7,259 bases of DNA from JBFFXF01 sp041569895 (GTDB lineage Bacteria; Planctomycetota; UBA8108; JACQVS01): NCBI GenBank assembly GCA_041569895.1, contig JBFFXF010000335.1, forward strand, positions 1-7,259. Direction: 5' to 3'. Within the stretch, counting starts at the first letter, position 1. Every line of letters begins with the position of its first letter. Position numbers and translations under genes: made by a program. Under the pieces are notes generated by a model. It had not been told where the DNA came from. It did no database searches and was given only the letters and a program-made list of their open reading frames with translations. This document shows positions 1 through 6,856 of this stretch, piece after piece.

Positions 1-20
1 CCGTCCAGGTCAGGGTTGGG

Positions 21-75
21 CCCGTGCTCGTGCTCCGTATCCGTGTTCGGTCTCCGTTGTCGTCACCGTCGCCGT
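21..75. repeat. Degenerate period-6 array (NNCCGT type)
   Basis: Read in steps of six from 21, the sequence gives imperfect units such as cccgtg, ctcgtg, ctccgt, atccgt, then caccgt and cgccgt, with one slip to a 7-mer near 51. This is a degenerate relative of the cleaner NNCCGA array that follows at 85. No convincing gene lies in 1-286. Open frames here translate to low-complexity Arg/Tyr or Ser/Glu/Val runs that simply reflect the hexamer. The period is seen directly; kinship with the adjacent array is inference. Confidence 0.55.
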
Positions 76-84
76 GCGAGAGAG

Positions 85-259
85 AACCGACTCCGATACC
101 GACTCCGATACCGATACCGATACCGACTCCGACTCAGATACCGACTCCGATGTCAGATGTCCGATTCCGATGACCGATTTCCGAGGACGAGGACGACGGG
201 AGGGACGGCTTCCCAATCTGCGTCATCTGCGCAAATCTGCGTAATCTGCGTTCCCGTCC
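85..259 (+). repeat. Composite hexamer element, copy 1
   Basis: Positions 85-150 are eleven hexamers in perfect register (aaccga, ctccga, taccga and so on; one ctcaga variant). Units with single-base slips continue to 184, followed by two GGACGA units at 185-196. After an 18-bp spacer comes the conserved tail at 214-259: four AATCTGCGT-like nonamers ending in TGCGTTCCCGTCC (247-259). The same parts in the same order recur at 1181-1326. The tail ends 27 bases short of the rhomboid stop codon. Function is unknown; it may be a dispersed repeat or a 3'-end element. Confidence 0.85.
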
Positions 260-286
260 TCGTCGTGTGTCGGCCGCGCTTCCGCT

Positions 287-1096
287 TCAGAATCTCCCCG
301 GTCCGCGACGGTGGCGGCGCACGAGTCGATCCGTGCCCGGGACGACGGTGCCCGGGCGCGAGCGGAGGACGTGCGTTCGTCGCAGGATCCAGACGACGAC
401 GAAGCCGGCGACGAATCCGCCGACGTGCGCCCACCACGCGACGCCACCGGATTGCACGGCGCCGATCGACATCACCCCCTGGAAGAACTGCAGCACGAAC
501 CACACGCCGAGGAAGAGCGGCGCCGGCAGGATGAAATCGAGGAAGAACGGGAAGATCGGCACCAGGGTCAGCACCTTGGCGTGCGGATAGAGCAGGAGGT
601 ACCCGCCCATGACACCGGCGATGGCGCCGCTCGCGCCGACGGTGGGGATCTCCGATGACGCGTTCGTCAGCAGGTGCGCGACGCTCGCCGCGAGGCCCGC
701 GCCGAGGTAGAAGACGAGATACCCGATGCGGCCGAGCCGGTCCTCGACGTTGTCGCCGAAGATGGCGAGAAACCACATGTTGCCGAGAAAGTGCAGCCAG
801 CCCCCGTGGAGAAAGATGCAGGTCAGCAGCGTCAGCCACGGGGAAAACGGCGGCGGCGCGGCGCGCTGGTACTCGATCACCTGGCCACGGAACGGGTCGA
901 CGCGAACCGCCGTCGGCACCCGGATCGTCGCCTCCGGCTCGAAGACCCGCCTCGGGATCATCGAGAACCGCTCCTCGAGACGAAGCTCCGGCGCGCCGGC
1001 GATCTGCAGCAGGAAGACGACCGAGGTGATCCCGATCAGCGCGTAATTGACGATCGGACGCCGCCGCGCCTGGATGTTGTCTCTGAGGGGGATCAT
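287..1096 (-). CDS. Rhomboid family intramembrane serine protease
   Basis: This 269-residue polytopic membrane protein should cut substrate transmembrane helices within the bilayer. Visible rhomboid hallmarks are HGGWLHFLGN at 97-106 (the HxxxN motif, H102 and N106), GASG at 154-157 with the catalytic Ser156, and AHVGG at 223-227 with the catalytic His224. Hydrophobic segments lie near 16-34, 86-97, 105-114, 124-142, 153-170, 175-205 and 219-237. A soluble insert of about 50 residues follows TM1, and the C-terminus (239-269) is very Arg-rich, probably cytoplasmic. The N-terminal MIPLRDN is typical of this bacterial rhomboid group. The ATG at 1096 is chosen because an extended -10 box sits just upstream and no Shine-Dalgarno is present. 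It lies downstream of the histidine kinase on the same strand but 309 bases away, so it is probably transcribed separately. The substrate is unknown. Confidence 0.93.
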   Translation of the reverse strand: MIPLRDNIQARRRPIVNYALIGITSVVFLLQIAGAPELRLEERFSMIPRRVFEPEATIRVPTAVRVDPFRGQVIEYQRAAPPPFSPWLTLLTCIFLHGGWLHFLGNMWFLAIFGDNVEDRLGRIGYLVFYLGAGLAASVAHLLTNASSEIPTVGASGAIAGVMGGYLLLYPHAKVLTLVPIFPFFLDFILPAPLFLGVWFVLQFFQGVMSIGAVQSGGVAWWAHVGGFVAGFVVVWILRRTHVLRSRPGTVVPGTDRLVRRHRRGPGRF

Positions 1097-1104
1097 GTGG
1101 GTGT

Positions 1105-1113
1105 GTTATACCA
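1105..1113 (-). promoter_or_regulatory. Extended -10 promoter of the rhomboid gene
   Basis: On the minus strand this reads TGG-TATAAC, an extended -10 (TGn plus a 5/6 match to TATAAT). A start point 6-8 bases downstream falls at about 1097-1099, so the mRNA would begin at or within a few bases of the ATG at 1096. No Shine-Dalgarno is visible (the preceding bases are cacacccac), which fits a leaderless transcript. No good -35 box is seen at 16-18 bp spacing, which extended -10 promoters tolerate. The motif is seen directly; its use is inferred. Confidence 0.5.
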
Positions 1114-1129
1114 CGAGCGGCACGCGTTT

Positions 1130-1147
1130 CCGTTGCCGTTCCCGTGC
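1130..1147. repeat. Short CCGTNN hexamer run
   Basis: Three in-register hexamers, ccgttg, ccgttc and ccgtgc, lie just upstream of the rhomboid promoter, over the region where a -35 box would be expected. They resemble the degenerate array at 21-75, which likewise precedes an NNCCGA array. This suggests that a CCGTNN segment is a 5' component of the composite element. Three units are few, so the match could be partly compositional. Confidence 0.4.
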
Positions 1148-1180
1148 CCCTCCTCGAGGGCTCTGGTTGCGGGGGCGGAT

Positions 1181-1326
<146 letters not shown>

Positions 1327-1362
1327 AGTTCGGAATCTCGCCGGCGGCGTCGAGCAGCCGTT

Positions 1363-1402
1363 CGGGCACGGGCGCGGGACCGGGGACGAGGACGGGAACG
1401 CA
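1363..1402 (-). repeat. CGGGNN hexamer run with inverted tail motif
   Basis: Six hexamers in register (cgggca, cgggcg, cgggac, cgggga, cgagga, cgggaa) end in GGACGGGAACGCA at 1390-1402. That 13-mer is the reverse complement of the copy 1 tail end and matches 12 of 13 positions of the inverted copy 2 tail end at 1314-1326. The two make a widely spaced inverted repeat (63-base gap) directly behind the kinase stop codon. It looks like a partial element in opposite orientation. No U-tract follows, so it is not a classical terminator. Confidence 0.55.
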
Positions 1403-1405
1403 AGC

Positions 1406-3043
1406 TCAGTTGGCGCCCAGCAGCGGGAGCTCTACCGTGAACGTCGAGCCCTTGCCGAGCTCGCTTTCGACGTTGACGCGGCCGCGGTGGTGGTCGACGA
1501 TCATCTTGATGATCGAGAGGCCGAGGCCGGTGCCCTCGAAGGTGACGCCGCCGAGGTCCTTGCCGCGGCGGAACCGCTCCCAGATATGCGGCAGGTCGGA
1601 GCGCTTGATGCCGACGCCGTGATCGCGCACGACGATCTCGGCCATCTTCTCCCGGCGGCGCACGGTGACGTCGACGTCGCCGCCGTACGGCGAGTACTTC
1701 AGCGCGTTGCCGATCAGGTTCTCGAGGACGCGGGCGATGCGCTTCGGCTGGCAGACCAGCACGATCGGCTCTTCCGGGGTGTGGAGCCGCACGGCGTGCT
1801 TCGACGCCTGGAGCGCGAACGGCTCGACGGTCCGTTCGGCGATCTCGACGAGGTCCGCCGGCTCCATCGACTCGTCGGGCGCCGCCGACTCGAGCGCCGA
1901 CATCTCGAGGATCTCGCCGGCGAGCGACTGCAGGCGGTCCGCGCTCGCCTGGATGATGCGCAGCAGGTCCTCCTGATCGGCGCTCGGCGTCTCGAGCGTC
2001 GACCGCAGGAGATCGCAGCCGTTGACGACGCCGGTGAGCGGCGTCCTCATGTCGTGGAGGAGTCCGAGCACGAAGTCCGATTTCAGCGCGTCGAGCTTGC
2101 GGAGGTTCTCGAGCTCGACGTTGACGCTGTAGTCCTGGAAGAGAAAGATCCAGCCGAAGCCGCCCTCGAGCTCGATCGGCGTCGCGTCGACGGAGAGCGG
2201 CAGCGAACGGCCGTCTCGAGAGCGCACCTCGACGCGGCGATTGCTCACCGGCGTGCGGTCTTTCGATTCGAGGATGCCGCGCACGAGCGGCACGAGGTCG
2301 GGCTCGAGCGCGTCCTCGAAGCGGCGGTTCTCGGTGGTGTCGAGCATGTAGACGCGAGCCGCAGGGTTCGAGGACACCACGTTCCCTCGCGAGTCGACGA
2401 CGAACATCCCCTGCCGCACGGACTCGATGACCCGCCGGTTCAGCGACGTCGCGCGCTGCAAGCTGCTGGACAGTCCGAGCGTGCCGATGAACGCCGCGAG
2501 GTCCCTGAGCAGGAAGTCGACCGCCTCGAGTCGCGCGCCGAAGAGGGTGCTCGAATCGCCGCCGATGCCGAGCACCGCGAACCCGATCACCTCGTTGTGA
2601 AAGATGAGCGGCGAGAGCACCACCGTCGGCGCGTCTCCGTATCGCTCGCCGTCGTCGGTGATCTCCTTGATCAGCGTCTCCGACCCGGCCAGCGCGCCCT
2701 CGATCTCGTCCTCGGTGAAGGGGAGGTGCCGCGTCGTCGGATCGCCGTCCGGAGGCGCGTCCGACGGCAGGTTGCGGAACACCGAGAGCAACCCGCCGGA
2801 GGAGCCGTCGCGACGGTACACCTCGAGCGACCGGAGGTCGAGGTAGCGATGGAGGAGGTCCTCGATGATCGCGCACCCGGTGTGCGCGTCGCGCACGCCG
2901 CGGAGCTCGAGCAACGCCTCGTGGATGTTCAGGAAGTGCTGGACGGTGTCGAAGAGCGTCGCATTCTCGAGCTCCAGGCGCTGGACCGTCGGCGTGTCGA
3001 CCGACGCCCCGGTCCCGTCGCCGGCAGGCGGATTCTGGGTCAT
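1406..3043 (-). CDS. Soluble GAF-PAS sensor histidine kinase
   Basis: This 545-residue cytoplasmic sensor kinase should autophosphorylate on His and pass the phosphate to a response regulator. The domains in order are a short helical lead (20-50), a GAF-like sensor (about 45-190), a PAS-like domain (about 203-305, with SNPAAR at 225-230), HisKA (about 318-385) with phospho-acceptor His330 in HDMRTPL, and HATPase_c (about 430-540). The ATPase shows its N-box (E441, N442, N446), its G1 box DHGVGI at 474-479 and its G2 box GTGLGLS at 504-510. No transmembrane segment or signal peptide is seen, so it should sense an intracellular cue. No heme or iron-sulfur Cys/His cluster is obvious in the GAF region. 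The ATG at 3043 is the only good in-frame start nearby; its Shine-Dalgarno is weak (AGGA 13 bases upstream). The gene diverges from bshC, and no response regulator is present here. The signal and partner are unknown. Confidence 0.93.
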   Translation of the reverse strand: MTQNPPAGDGTGASVDTPTVQRLELENATLFDTVQHFLNIHEALLELRGVRDAHTGCAIIEDLLHRYLDLRSLEVYRRDGSSGGLLSVFRNLPSDAPPDGDPTTRHLPFTEDEIEGALAGSETLIKEITDDGERYGDAPTVVLSPLIFHNEVIGFAVLGIGGDSSTLFGARLEAVDFLLRDLAAFIGTLGLSSSLQRATSLNRRVIESVRQGMFVVDSRGNVVSSNPAARVYMLDTTENRRFEDALEPDLVPLVRGILESKDRTPVSNRRVEVRSRDGRSLPLSVDATPIELEGGFGWIFLFQDYSVNVELENLRKLDALKSDFVLGLLHDMRTPLTGVVNGCDLLRSTLETPSADQEDLLRIIQASADRLQSLAGEILEMSALESAAPDESMEPADLVEIAERTVEPFALQASKHAVRLHTPEEPIVLVCQPKRIARVLENLIGNALKYSPYGGDVDVTVRRREKMAEIVVRDHGVGIKRSDLPHIWERFRRGKDLGGVTFEGTGLGLSIIKMIVDHHRGRVNVESELGKGSTFTVELPLLGAN

Positions 3044-3080
3044 GTCGTCGGAGATGTCCTCGTGCTCGATCGGTGGCGGC

Positions 3081-3109
3081 TTGCCCCGATTTGCCTCACA
3101 CTGAAGAAT
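3081..3109 (+). promoter_or_regulatory. Candidate sigma70-type promoter for the bsh genes
   Basis: TTGCCC at 3081-3086 and AAGAAT at 3104-3109 each match 4 of 6 consensus bases and are 17 bp apart, in the short divergent region between the kinase and bshC. It would give a leader of about 17 bases before the leader-ORF ATG at 3133. The match is modest, and GC-rich phyla often use divergent promoter sequences, so this is only a candidate. Confidence 0.25.
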
Positions 3110-3121
3110 AGGATGCTCGCC

Positions 3122-3127
3122 AGGAGG
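3122..3127 (+). promoter_or_regulatory. Perfect Shine-Dalgarno ahead of the bshC leader ORF
   Basis: AGGAGG lies 5 bases before the ATG at 3133, an ideal spacing. It is 13 bases before the TTG at 3141 and 37 before the ATG at 3165, both too far for normal initiation. It therefore decides that ribosomes should load at 3133, not directly at either possible bshC start. Confidence 0.6.
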
Positions 3128-3132
3128 CGCAA

Positions 3133-3168
3133 ATGCTCGATTGCGGATCCCCGCTCAGATTCAGATGA
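3133..3168 (+). CDS. Putative 11-codon leader peptide upstream of bshC
   Basis: The ORF runs ATG to TGA and encodes MLDCGSPLRFR. It has the best ribosome-binding site in the window (AGGAGG, 5-base spacer). Its TGA at 3166-3168 overlaps the bshC ATG at 3165-3167 as ATGA, the same junction type seen between bshB1 and bshA. The bshC ATG has no Shine-Dalgarno of its own, so BshC is probably made by re-initiation after the leader is translated. Codon 4 is Cys (TGC), notable because BshC consumes cysteine. One Cys codon is thin evidence for attenuation, and no clear alternative terminator is seen. It could instead be a chance ORF, with bshC starting at the in-frame TTG 3141. Function is inferred from layout only. 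Confidence 0.45.
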   Translation: MLDCGSPLRFR

Positions 3169-4799
3169 CGACCAGAGTCTCGACGCTCGCGCGGGACTTC
3201 CTCCGGAGACCCGAGTTCCAGCCTCGTGACGGTTCCGGTAAGGACGGTCGCGGGGGAACGATATGGCTTCCGGCGGCGAGCCCGCTGGCGACGGCTCCGG
3301 ACGCGCGGGTGACGCCGCCGGACGATCGCCGCGGATCGGCCCTGACACGCGTCATCGGTGAGGTCGCGGAGGCCTGGTCGATCCGGCTCGGAGAGGAAGC
3401 GCGCGGCAACCTGGAACGGCTCGCGCAGCCAGGAGCGCGCGTCGTCGTCGCGGGACAGCAGCCGGGTCTGCTCACCGGGCCGCTGTTGACGATCTACAAG
3501 GCGGTCTCGGCGGTCGGCGCGGCGCGTCACCTCGAGGCGCGCACCGGCGTCCCGCACGTGCCCGTGTTCTGGGTCGCCTCGGAGGATCACGACCTCGACG
3601 AGGTCCGCGGCGTCGCGCTCCCGGGGCCCGAGGGCGAGACGATCTCGCTCGAGTGGGATCGGCCCGCCGATCGAAGGCCGCTCTCGGCGTACCGTCGGGA
3701 CGACGCGCTCGTCGACCTGCTCGATCGCGTCTCGGGGCTGGTCGCGGATCGTCACCGCGCCGTTGAAGCCGAGCGCGTGATCGACGCGTACCGTGGCGGT
3801 CCGAACCTGGCGGCGTCGTTCGCCGCGTCGCTTGCCGATCTCTTCGCCCCCTGGGGCTTGCTCGTCATCGAGCCCGAGGCGCTGCGCGAGGCGGGCGCGT
3901 CGATCGTCCGCCGTGCGCTCGAGCAGCCGAGCGAGGTGCTCGAGCGCATCCGCGCCGGCGCGGAGCACGTCGTCTCGCTCGGACGGCGGCCGCGTGTCGC
4001 CGAGCGCTTCCCGCTCTTCATGCTCGAGGAAGGGGAGGTGCCGCGCCGCCACCACCTCGAGCCGGTCGATGGTCGATTCCGCGCCGGCCACGGCGAGACG
4101 CTGTCGACGGCCGACGCGCTCGAGTTGCTGGAGCGATCCCCGCACCGCTTCTCGACCGCGGCGTTGCTGCGTCCCGTCGTGCAGCAGTCTCTCCTGCCGG
4201 TGGCCCTCGCGGTCCTCGGCCCCGCGGAGATCGATTACTTCGACCAGCTCGGCCCGCTCCTCGATCTCTTCGACGTCCCCGCGCCGCCACGCGCGCTCCG
4301 TCTCAGCGCGACGCTGATCGAGGGCAAGGTGGCGCGCGCCATGGAGCGCGTCGGCGTGGCGACCTCCGGGCCGGCGCTCGATCGCCTCGTGGGCGCGTCG
4401 CGTGCCGAGGATCTGGTCACGAGCGATGCCGCGCGCGCCATCGAGGAGCGTCTCGCGCGTCTCGCCGCGACCGTCGAGGGCGAGGTCGACGCCGCGATGG
4501 CCGACGCCGCGTTGCCCGAGAAGGAGGAGCGCCGCGCGCGCGCCCGGGGCCGGCGCATCGTCGAGGAGGTGGCGCGTCTCGAGGCGCGCCTGCGCCGTTC
4601 GGCCGCGTCCCGGAGTCGCGAGGACCTTGCGGCGGCGATCGTCGTCTGGAACCATCTGTTTCCGGACGGCGTTCTGCAGGAGCGCCGCTGGAACGTGCTC
4701 CACTACCTCGCCAAGTACGGCGCGGCGTGGCTCGGCGACCTCGTCGCCGAGGTCGAGCGCGATCCGTTCGTGGTCGCGCATCGCTGGGCGTTCATGTAG
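3165..4799 (+). CDS. bshC: Bacillithiol synthase, cysteine-adding enzyme BshC
   Basis: BshC catalyses the last step of bacillithiol synthesis, adding L-cysteine to the amine of glucosaminyl-malate in the cytoplasm. From the ATG at 3165 the protein has 544 residues, close to the usual length of about 540. Family signatures are AGQQPGLLTGP at 96-106 and FWVASEDHD at 135-143, both in the nucleotidyltransferase-like Rossmann core. Others are RFSTAALLRPVVQ at 328-340, GPAEIDYFDQL at 352-362, and the C-terminal ERRWNVLHYLAKYG at 506-519. A charged helical stretch at about 420-485 matches the family's coiled coil. An in-frame TTG at 3141 would add eight residues, but the Shine-Dalgarno is too far from it. 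The start at 3165 fits coupling to the leader ORF. It is the first of the three bsh genes, 173 bases before bshB1, and its stop codon lies inside a hairpin. Confidence 0.95.
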   Translation: MTTRVSTLARDFLRRPEFQPRDGSGKDGRGGTIWLPAASPLATAPDARVTPPDDRRGSALTRVIGEVAEAWSIRLGEEARGNLERLAQPGARVVVAGQQPGLLTGPLLTIYKAVSAVGAARHLEARTGVPHVPVFWVASEDHDLDEVRGVALPGPEGETISLEWDRPADRRPLSAYRRDDALVDLLDRVSGLVADRHRAVEAERVIDAYRGGPNLAASFAASLADLFAPWGLLVIEPEALREAGASIVRRALEQPSEVLERIRAGAEHVVSLGRRPRVAERFPLFMLEEGEVPRRHHLEPVDGRFRAGHGETLSTADALELLERSPHRFSTAALLRPVVQQSLLPVALAVLGPAEIDYFDQLGPLLDLFDVPAPPRALRLSATLIEGKVARAMERVGVATSGPALDRLVGASRAEDLVTSDAARAIEERLARLAATVEGEVDAAMADAALPEKEERRARARGRRIVEEVARLEARLRRSAASRSREDLAAAIVVWNHLFPDGVLQERRWNVLHYLAKYGAAWLGDLVAEVERDPFVVAHRWAFM

Positions 4800-4838
4800 T
4801 CTTGGCTTTTCTCGCAGGAAGCGAGAAAAACCAAGACT
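4798..4838 (+). other. Long stem-loop overlapping the bshC stop codon
   Basis: The arms 4798-4815 and 4821-4838 pair at 17 of 18 positions (only c4806/a4830 mismatches) around the loop AGGAA. The stem starts within the TAG stop of bshC. No T-run follows on either strand, so it is not a canonical intrinsic terminator. Roles could be transcript stabilisation, partial termination between bshC and bshB1, or a dispersed palindromic repeat. The 3' arm is echoed at 4840-4855 (gagaatggccaagaac), so GGCCAAGA could pair alternatively with the outer 5' arm. Nothing else is recognised up to the bshB1 ribosome site at 4963. Confidence 0.75.
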
Positions 4839-4962
4839 GAGAATGGCCAAGAACCACTCTTGCCGAGGCGCAGGGGGATGGCGGTGTTGGTGAAGCGAAT
4901 CTGGAAGGAGTCTGGCGTCGGAGTGCGAGAACGGCGGTCGGGAACGAGCGTCGCTGGCTTGC

Positions 4963-4967
4963 GGAGG
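4963..4967 (+). promoter_or_regulatory. Shine-Dalgarno that sets the bshB1 GTG start
   Basis: GGAGG lies 5 bases before the GTG at 4973. This supports GTG over any downstream ATG, since the conserved zinc-binding HPDD motif begins only 14 codons in and no internal start would retain it. Confidence 0.7.
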
Positions 4968-4972
4968 CGCTC

Positions 4973-5695
4973 GTGACGGCCGAGGGCTGCGATCTGCTCG
5001 TCATCGCCGCGCACCCGGACGACGCGGAGCTCTGTTGCGGCGGACTGCTCCTGGTTTCCGCGCAGCGCGGCTGGAGGACGGGCGTCGTGGACCTGACGCG
5101 TGGCGAGCTCGGCACGCTCGGGAGCCCCGAGATCCGCCTCCGGGAGGCCGCCGCGGCGGCCGACGTGCTCGGCCTCGCGGTGCGGCGCAATCTCGGCCTC
5201 CCGGACGGCGGGGTGCGCGATCGCGACGAGTACCGCCGTGAGGTGGTACGCGTCATCCGGGAGCTTCGTCCACGCGTCGTCGTCGCGCCGCCGCGCCTCG
5301 ATCACCACCCGGACCACAGCGGCGCGTCGGAGCTCGTCGAGCGGAGCTTCTACCTCTGTGGCATTCGCAAGTTCCTTCCCGAGATCCCGCCGTGGCGTCC
5401 GCGGGCGCTGCTGCGCTACGCGGGCAGCCGGGGCGTCGAGCCGCGCCTCGTGGTCGACGTCACCCCGGTGATCGAGCGCCGCACCGAGGCGATCCGCTGC
5501 TACCAGTCGCAGTTCAACACCGAGGAGGCGACGCGGCTGCGGATCAATCGGCCGTACTTTCTCGAGTCGATCAACGGCCACCTGCGGCACTACGGCTCGA
5601 TGATCGGCGTCGAGTTCGGCGAGGCGTACACCAGCGATCTCCCGCTGCCGGTCGGTGATCCGGTCGGGCTGTTCGACACCGAGCCCTGGCGATGA
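4973..5695 (+). CDS. bshB1: Bacillithiol biosynthesis deacetylase BshB1
   Basis: This zinc-dependent PIG-L/LmbE-family deacetylase removes acetate from GlcNAc-malate to give GlcN-malate, the second step of the pathway. The protein has 240 residues, the usual BshB1 size. The metal and catalytic motif AHPDDAEL is at 13-20 (H14, D16, D17), and the second metal motif HPDHSGAS at 112-119 (H112, H115). TRGELGTLG at 42-50 and RLREAAAAADVLGL at 55-68 are strongly BshB1-like, as is the C-terminal block from QSQFNTEEAT (178-187) to FGEAYTSDLPL (215-225). These separate it from Mca-type amidases and other LmbE proteins. The GTG start is fixed by a good Shine-Dalgarno. Its TGA overlaps the bshA ATG by four bases (ATGA), so the two are probably translationally coupled. 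The 173-base gap from bshC is long for an operon and may hold a second promoter, though none is evident. Confidence 0.95.
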   Translation: MTAEGCDLLVIAAHPDDAELCCGGLLLVSAQRGWRTGVVDLTRGELGTLGSPEIRLREAAAAADVLGLAVRRNLGLPDGGVRDRDEYRREVVRVIRELRPRVVVAPPRLDHHPDHSGASELVERSFYLCGIRKFLPEIPPWRPRALLRYAGSRGVEPRLVVDVTPVIERRTEAIRCYQSQFNTEEATRLRINRPYFLESINGHLRHYGSMIGVEFGEAYTSDLPLPVGDPVGLFDTEPWR

Positions 5696-6837
5696 CCGCG
5701 CCTGACACGCTCGAGCTCGGCATCATCTGCCACCCCACCTTCGGCGGCAGCGGCGTCGTCGCGTCGGAGCTCGGCATGGCGCTCGCCGATCAGGGGCACC
5801 AGGTGCACGTCTTCAGTCACGTGCGTCCGTTCCGGCTCCCCGCGACCTATCCGAACACCCACTTTCACGAGGTCGAGGTGACCTCGTACCCGCTCTTCAA
5901 GTACCCGCCGTACACCCTCGCGCTGGCGACGCGCCTCGCGGCCGTCTGCCGCCAGCGACGACTCGATCTGCTCCACGCGCACTACGCCATCCCGCACGCG
6001 ATCAGCGCGTACCTGTGCCGGCAGATGCTCGCCAGCTCGTCGCCGCGGCTGGTGACGACGCTCCACGGCACCGACATCACGCTCGTCGGACTCGACGCGT
6101 CGTTCTACGAGATGACGCGCTTCGGGATCATGCAGAGCGACGGCGTCACCGCGGTATCGCGCCAGCTCGCCGCGCAGACGCGCGAGCGCTTCCGCATCTC
6201 GCGACCGGTGGAGGTCATCCCGAACTTCGTCGACACCGGGCGCTTCACCCCACGGCGTCGCGATGCGGAGGAACGCGCTCGCCACGCGCGCGAGGATGAC
6301 GTCCTCGTGGGGCACATGTCGAACTTCCGCGCCGTGAAGCGGGTCCGCGATGTCGTCCGCGTGTTCCACGGCATCGCGCACGAGCTCCCGGCGCGCCTGC
6401 TGATGATCGGCGACGGCCCGGAGCTCGAGCCCGCGCGCACGCTCGTCGCCGAGCTCGGGCTGCGCGAGCGGGTGAGCTTCATCGGCACGCACTGCGACGT
6501 CCCATCGCTCGTCGCACAGCTCGACCTCTTCCTGCTCCCGAGCGAGTACGAGAGCTTCGGCCTCTCGGCGCTCGAGGCGATGGCGTGCGGCGTCCCGGTC
6601 GTCTGCAGCTCCGCCGGCGGCCTGCCGGAGGTGGTCACCGAGGGCGTCACCGGCTTCCTCTGCGACGTCGGCGACACGAGGTCGATGATCGAGAGATCAC
6701 TCGAGATCCTGCGCCACCCCGGCCGCCGCCGAGAGCTCGGCGCCGCCGCGCGAGAACGAGCCGAACGGGAGTTCCCGCGAGCGAGGGTGGTGACGATGTA
6801 CGAGGCGTTTTACCGTCGCGTGCTGGCGGAGGCGTGA
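5692..6837 (+). CDS. bshA: N-acetyl-alpha-D-glucosaminyl L-malate synthase BshA
   Basis: This GT4-family retaining glycosyltransferase transfers GlcNAc from UDP-GlcNAc to L-malate, the first committed step of bacillithiol synthesis. It has 381 residues, the normal family length. BshA signatures are CHPTFGGSGVVASELG at 13-28 (the glycine-rich nucleotide loop), HVRPFRLP at 43-50, HAHYAIPHA at 95-103, HGTDITLVG at 125-133, IPNFVDTGRF at 166-175 and SNFRAVKR at 200-207. The GT4 EX7E motif is at E287 to E295 within SEYESFGLSALEAMACG. The early GGSG loop, HGTDITLVG and NFVD together separate it from the homologous mycothiol enzyme MshA and from general GT4 proteins. No Shine-Dalgarno precedes the ATG, so translation is probably coupled to bshB1 through the ATGA overlap. 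It is the last of the three bsh genes. Confidence 0.96.
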   Translation: MTAPDTLELGIICHPTFGGSGVVASELGMALADQGHQVHVFSHVRPFRLPATYPNTHFHEVEVTSYPLFKYPPYTLALATRLAAVCRQRRLDLLHAHYAIPHAISAYLCRQMLASSSPRLVTTLHGTDITLVGLDASFYEMTRFGIMQSDGVTAVSRQLAAQTRERFRISRPVEVIPNFVDTGRFTPRRRDAEERARHAREDDVLVGHMSNFRAVKRVRDVVRVFHGIAHELPARLLMIGDGPELEPARTLVAELGLRERVSFIGTHCDVPSLVAQLDLFLLPSEYESFGLSALEAMACGVPVVCSSAGGLPEVVTEGVTGFLCDVGDTRSMIERSLEILRHPGRRRELGAAARERAEREFPRARVVTMYEAFYRRVLAEA

Positions 6838-6856
6838 CTCGCGGCCAGGAAGCGAG
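6838..6856 (+). other. Small stem-loop after bshA, related to the bshC hairpin
   Basis: CTCGC (6838-6842) pairs with GCGAG (6852-6856) directly behind the bshA stop, around a nine-base loop ending in AGGAA. The 11-mer AGGAAGCGAGA here (6847-6857) is identical to the loop plus 3' stem at 4816-4826 in the bshC hairpin, and both stems share CTCGC/GCGAG. A five-base stem is weak alone, and gcggcc/ggccg at 6841-6866 is an alternative fold. There is no T-run. Kinship rests on shared sequence and equal placement after a bsh stop codon. Confidence 0.4.

Noticed and set aside
1..14. End of another composite element entering from the left
   Set aside because: Only ccgtccag (8 bases) matches the sequence after the copy 2 tail, which is too short to support a call.
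85..259. CRISPR array
   Set aside because: Units are six to nine bases with no 23-40 base repeats or unique spacers, and no cas gene is nearby.
214..259. Replication-origin iterons in the nonamer tail
   Set aside because: The nonamers are regularly spaced, but there is no initiator gene or AT-rich unwinding region, and the same tail recurs three times in 7 kb.
3141..3164. TTG 3141 as the bshC start, adding eight residues
   Set aside because: The only Shine-Dalgarno is 13 bases upstream, too far, and fits the ATG at 3133 far better. The added residues carry no family signature. It cannot be fully excluded.
1487..3229. 580-residue plus-strand open frame antisense to the histidine kinase
   Set aside because: Composition is charged low complexity (Arg, Asp, Glu, Val, His) with no domain, while the minus strand encodes a complete kinase with H, N, G1 and G2 boxes.
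4798..4838. Canonical rho-independent terminator
   Set aside because: The stem is strong, but no T-run follows on either strand. It is reported as a hairpin of unknown role.
3096..4850. 584-residue minus-strand open frame antisense to bshC
   Set aside because: It is a GC-driven shadow: Arg-, Glu- and Asp-rich with no recognisable motif, while the plus strand carries all BshC signatures over the same bases.
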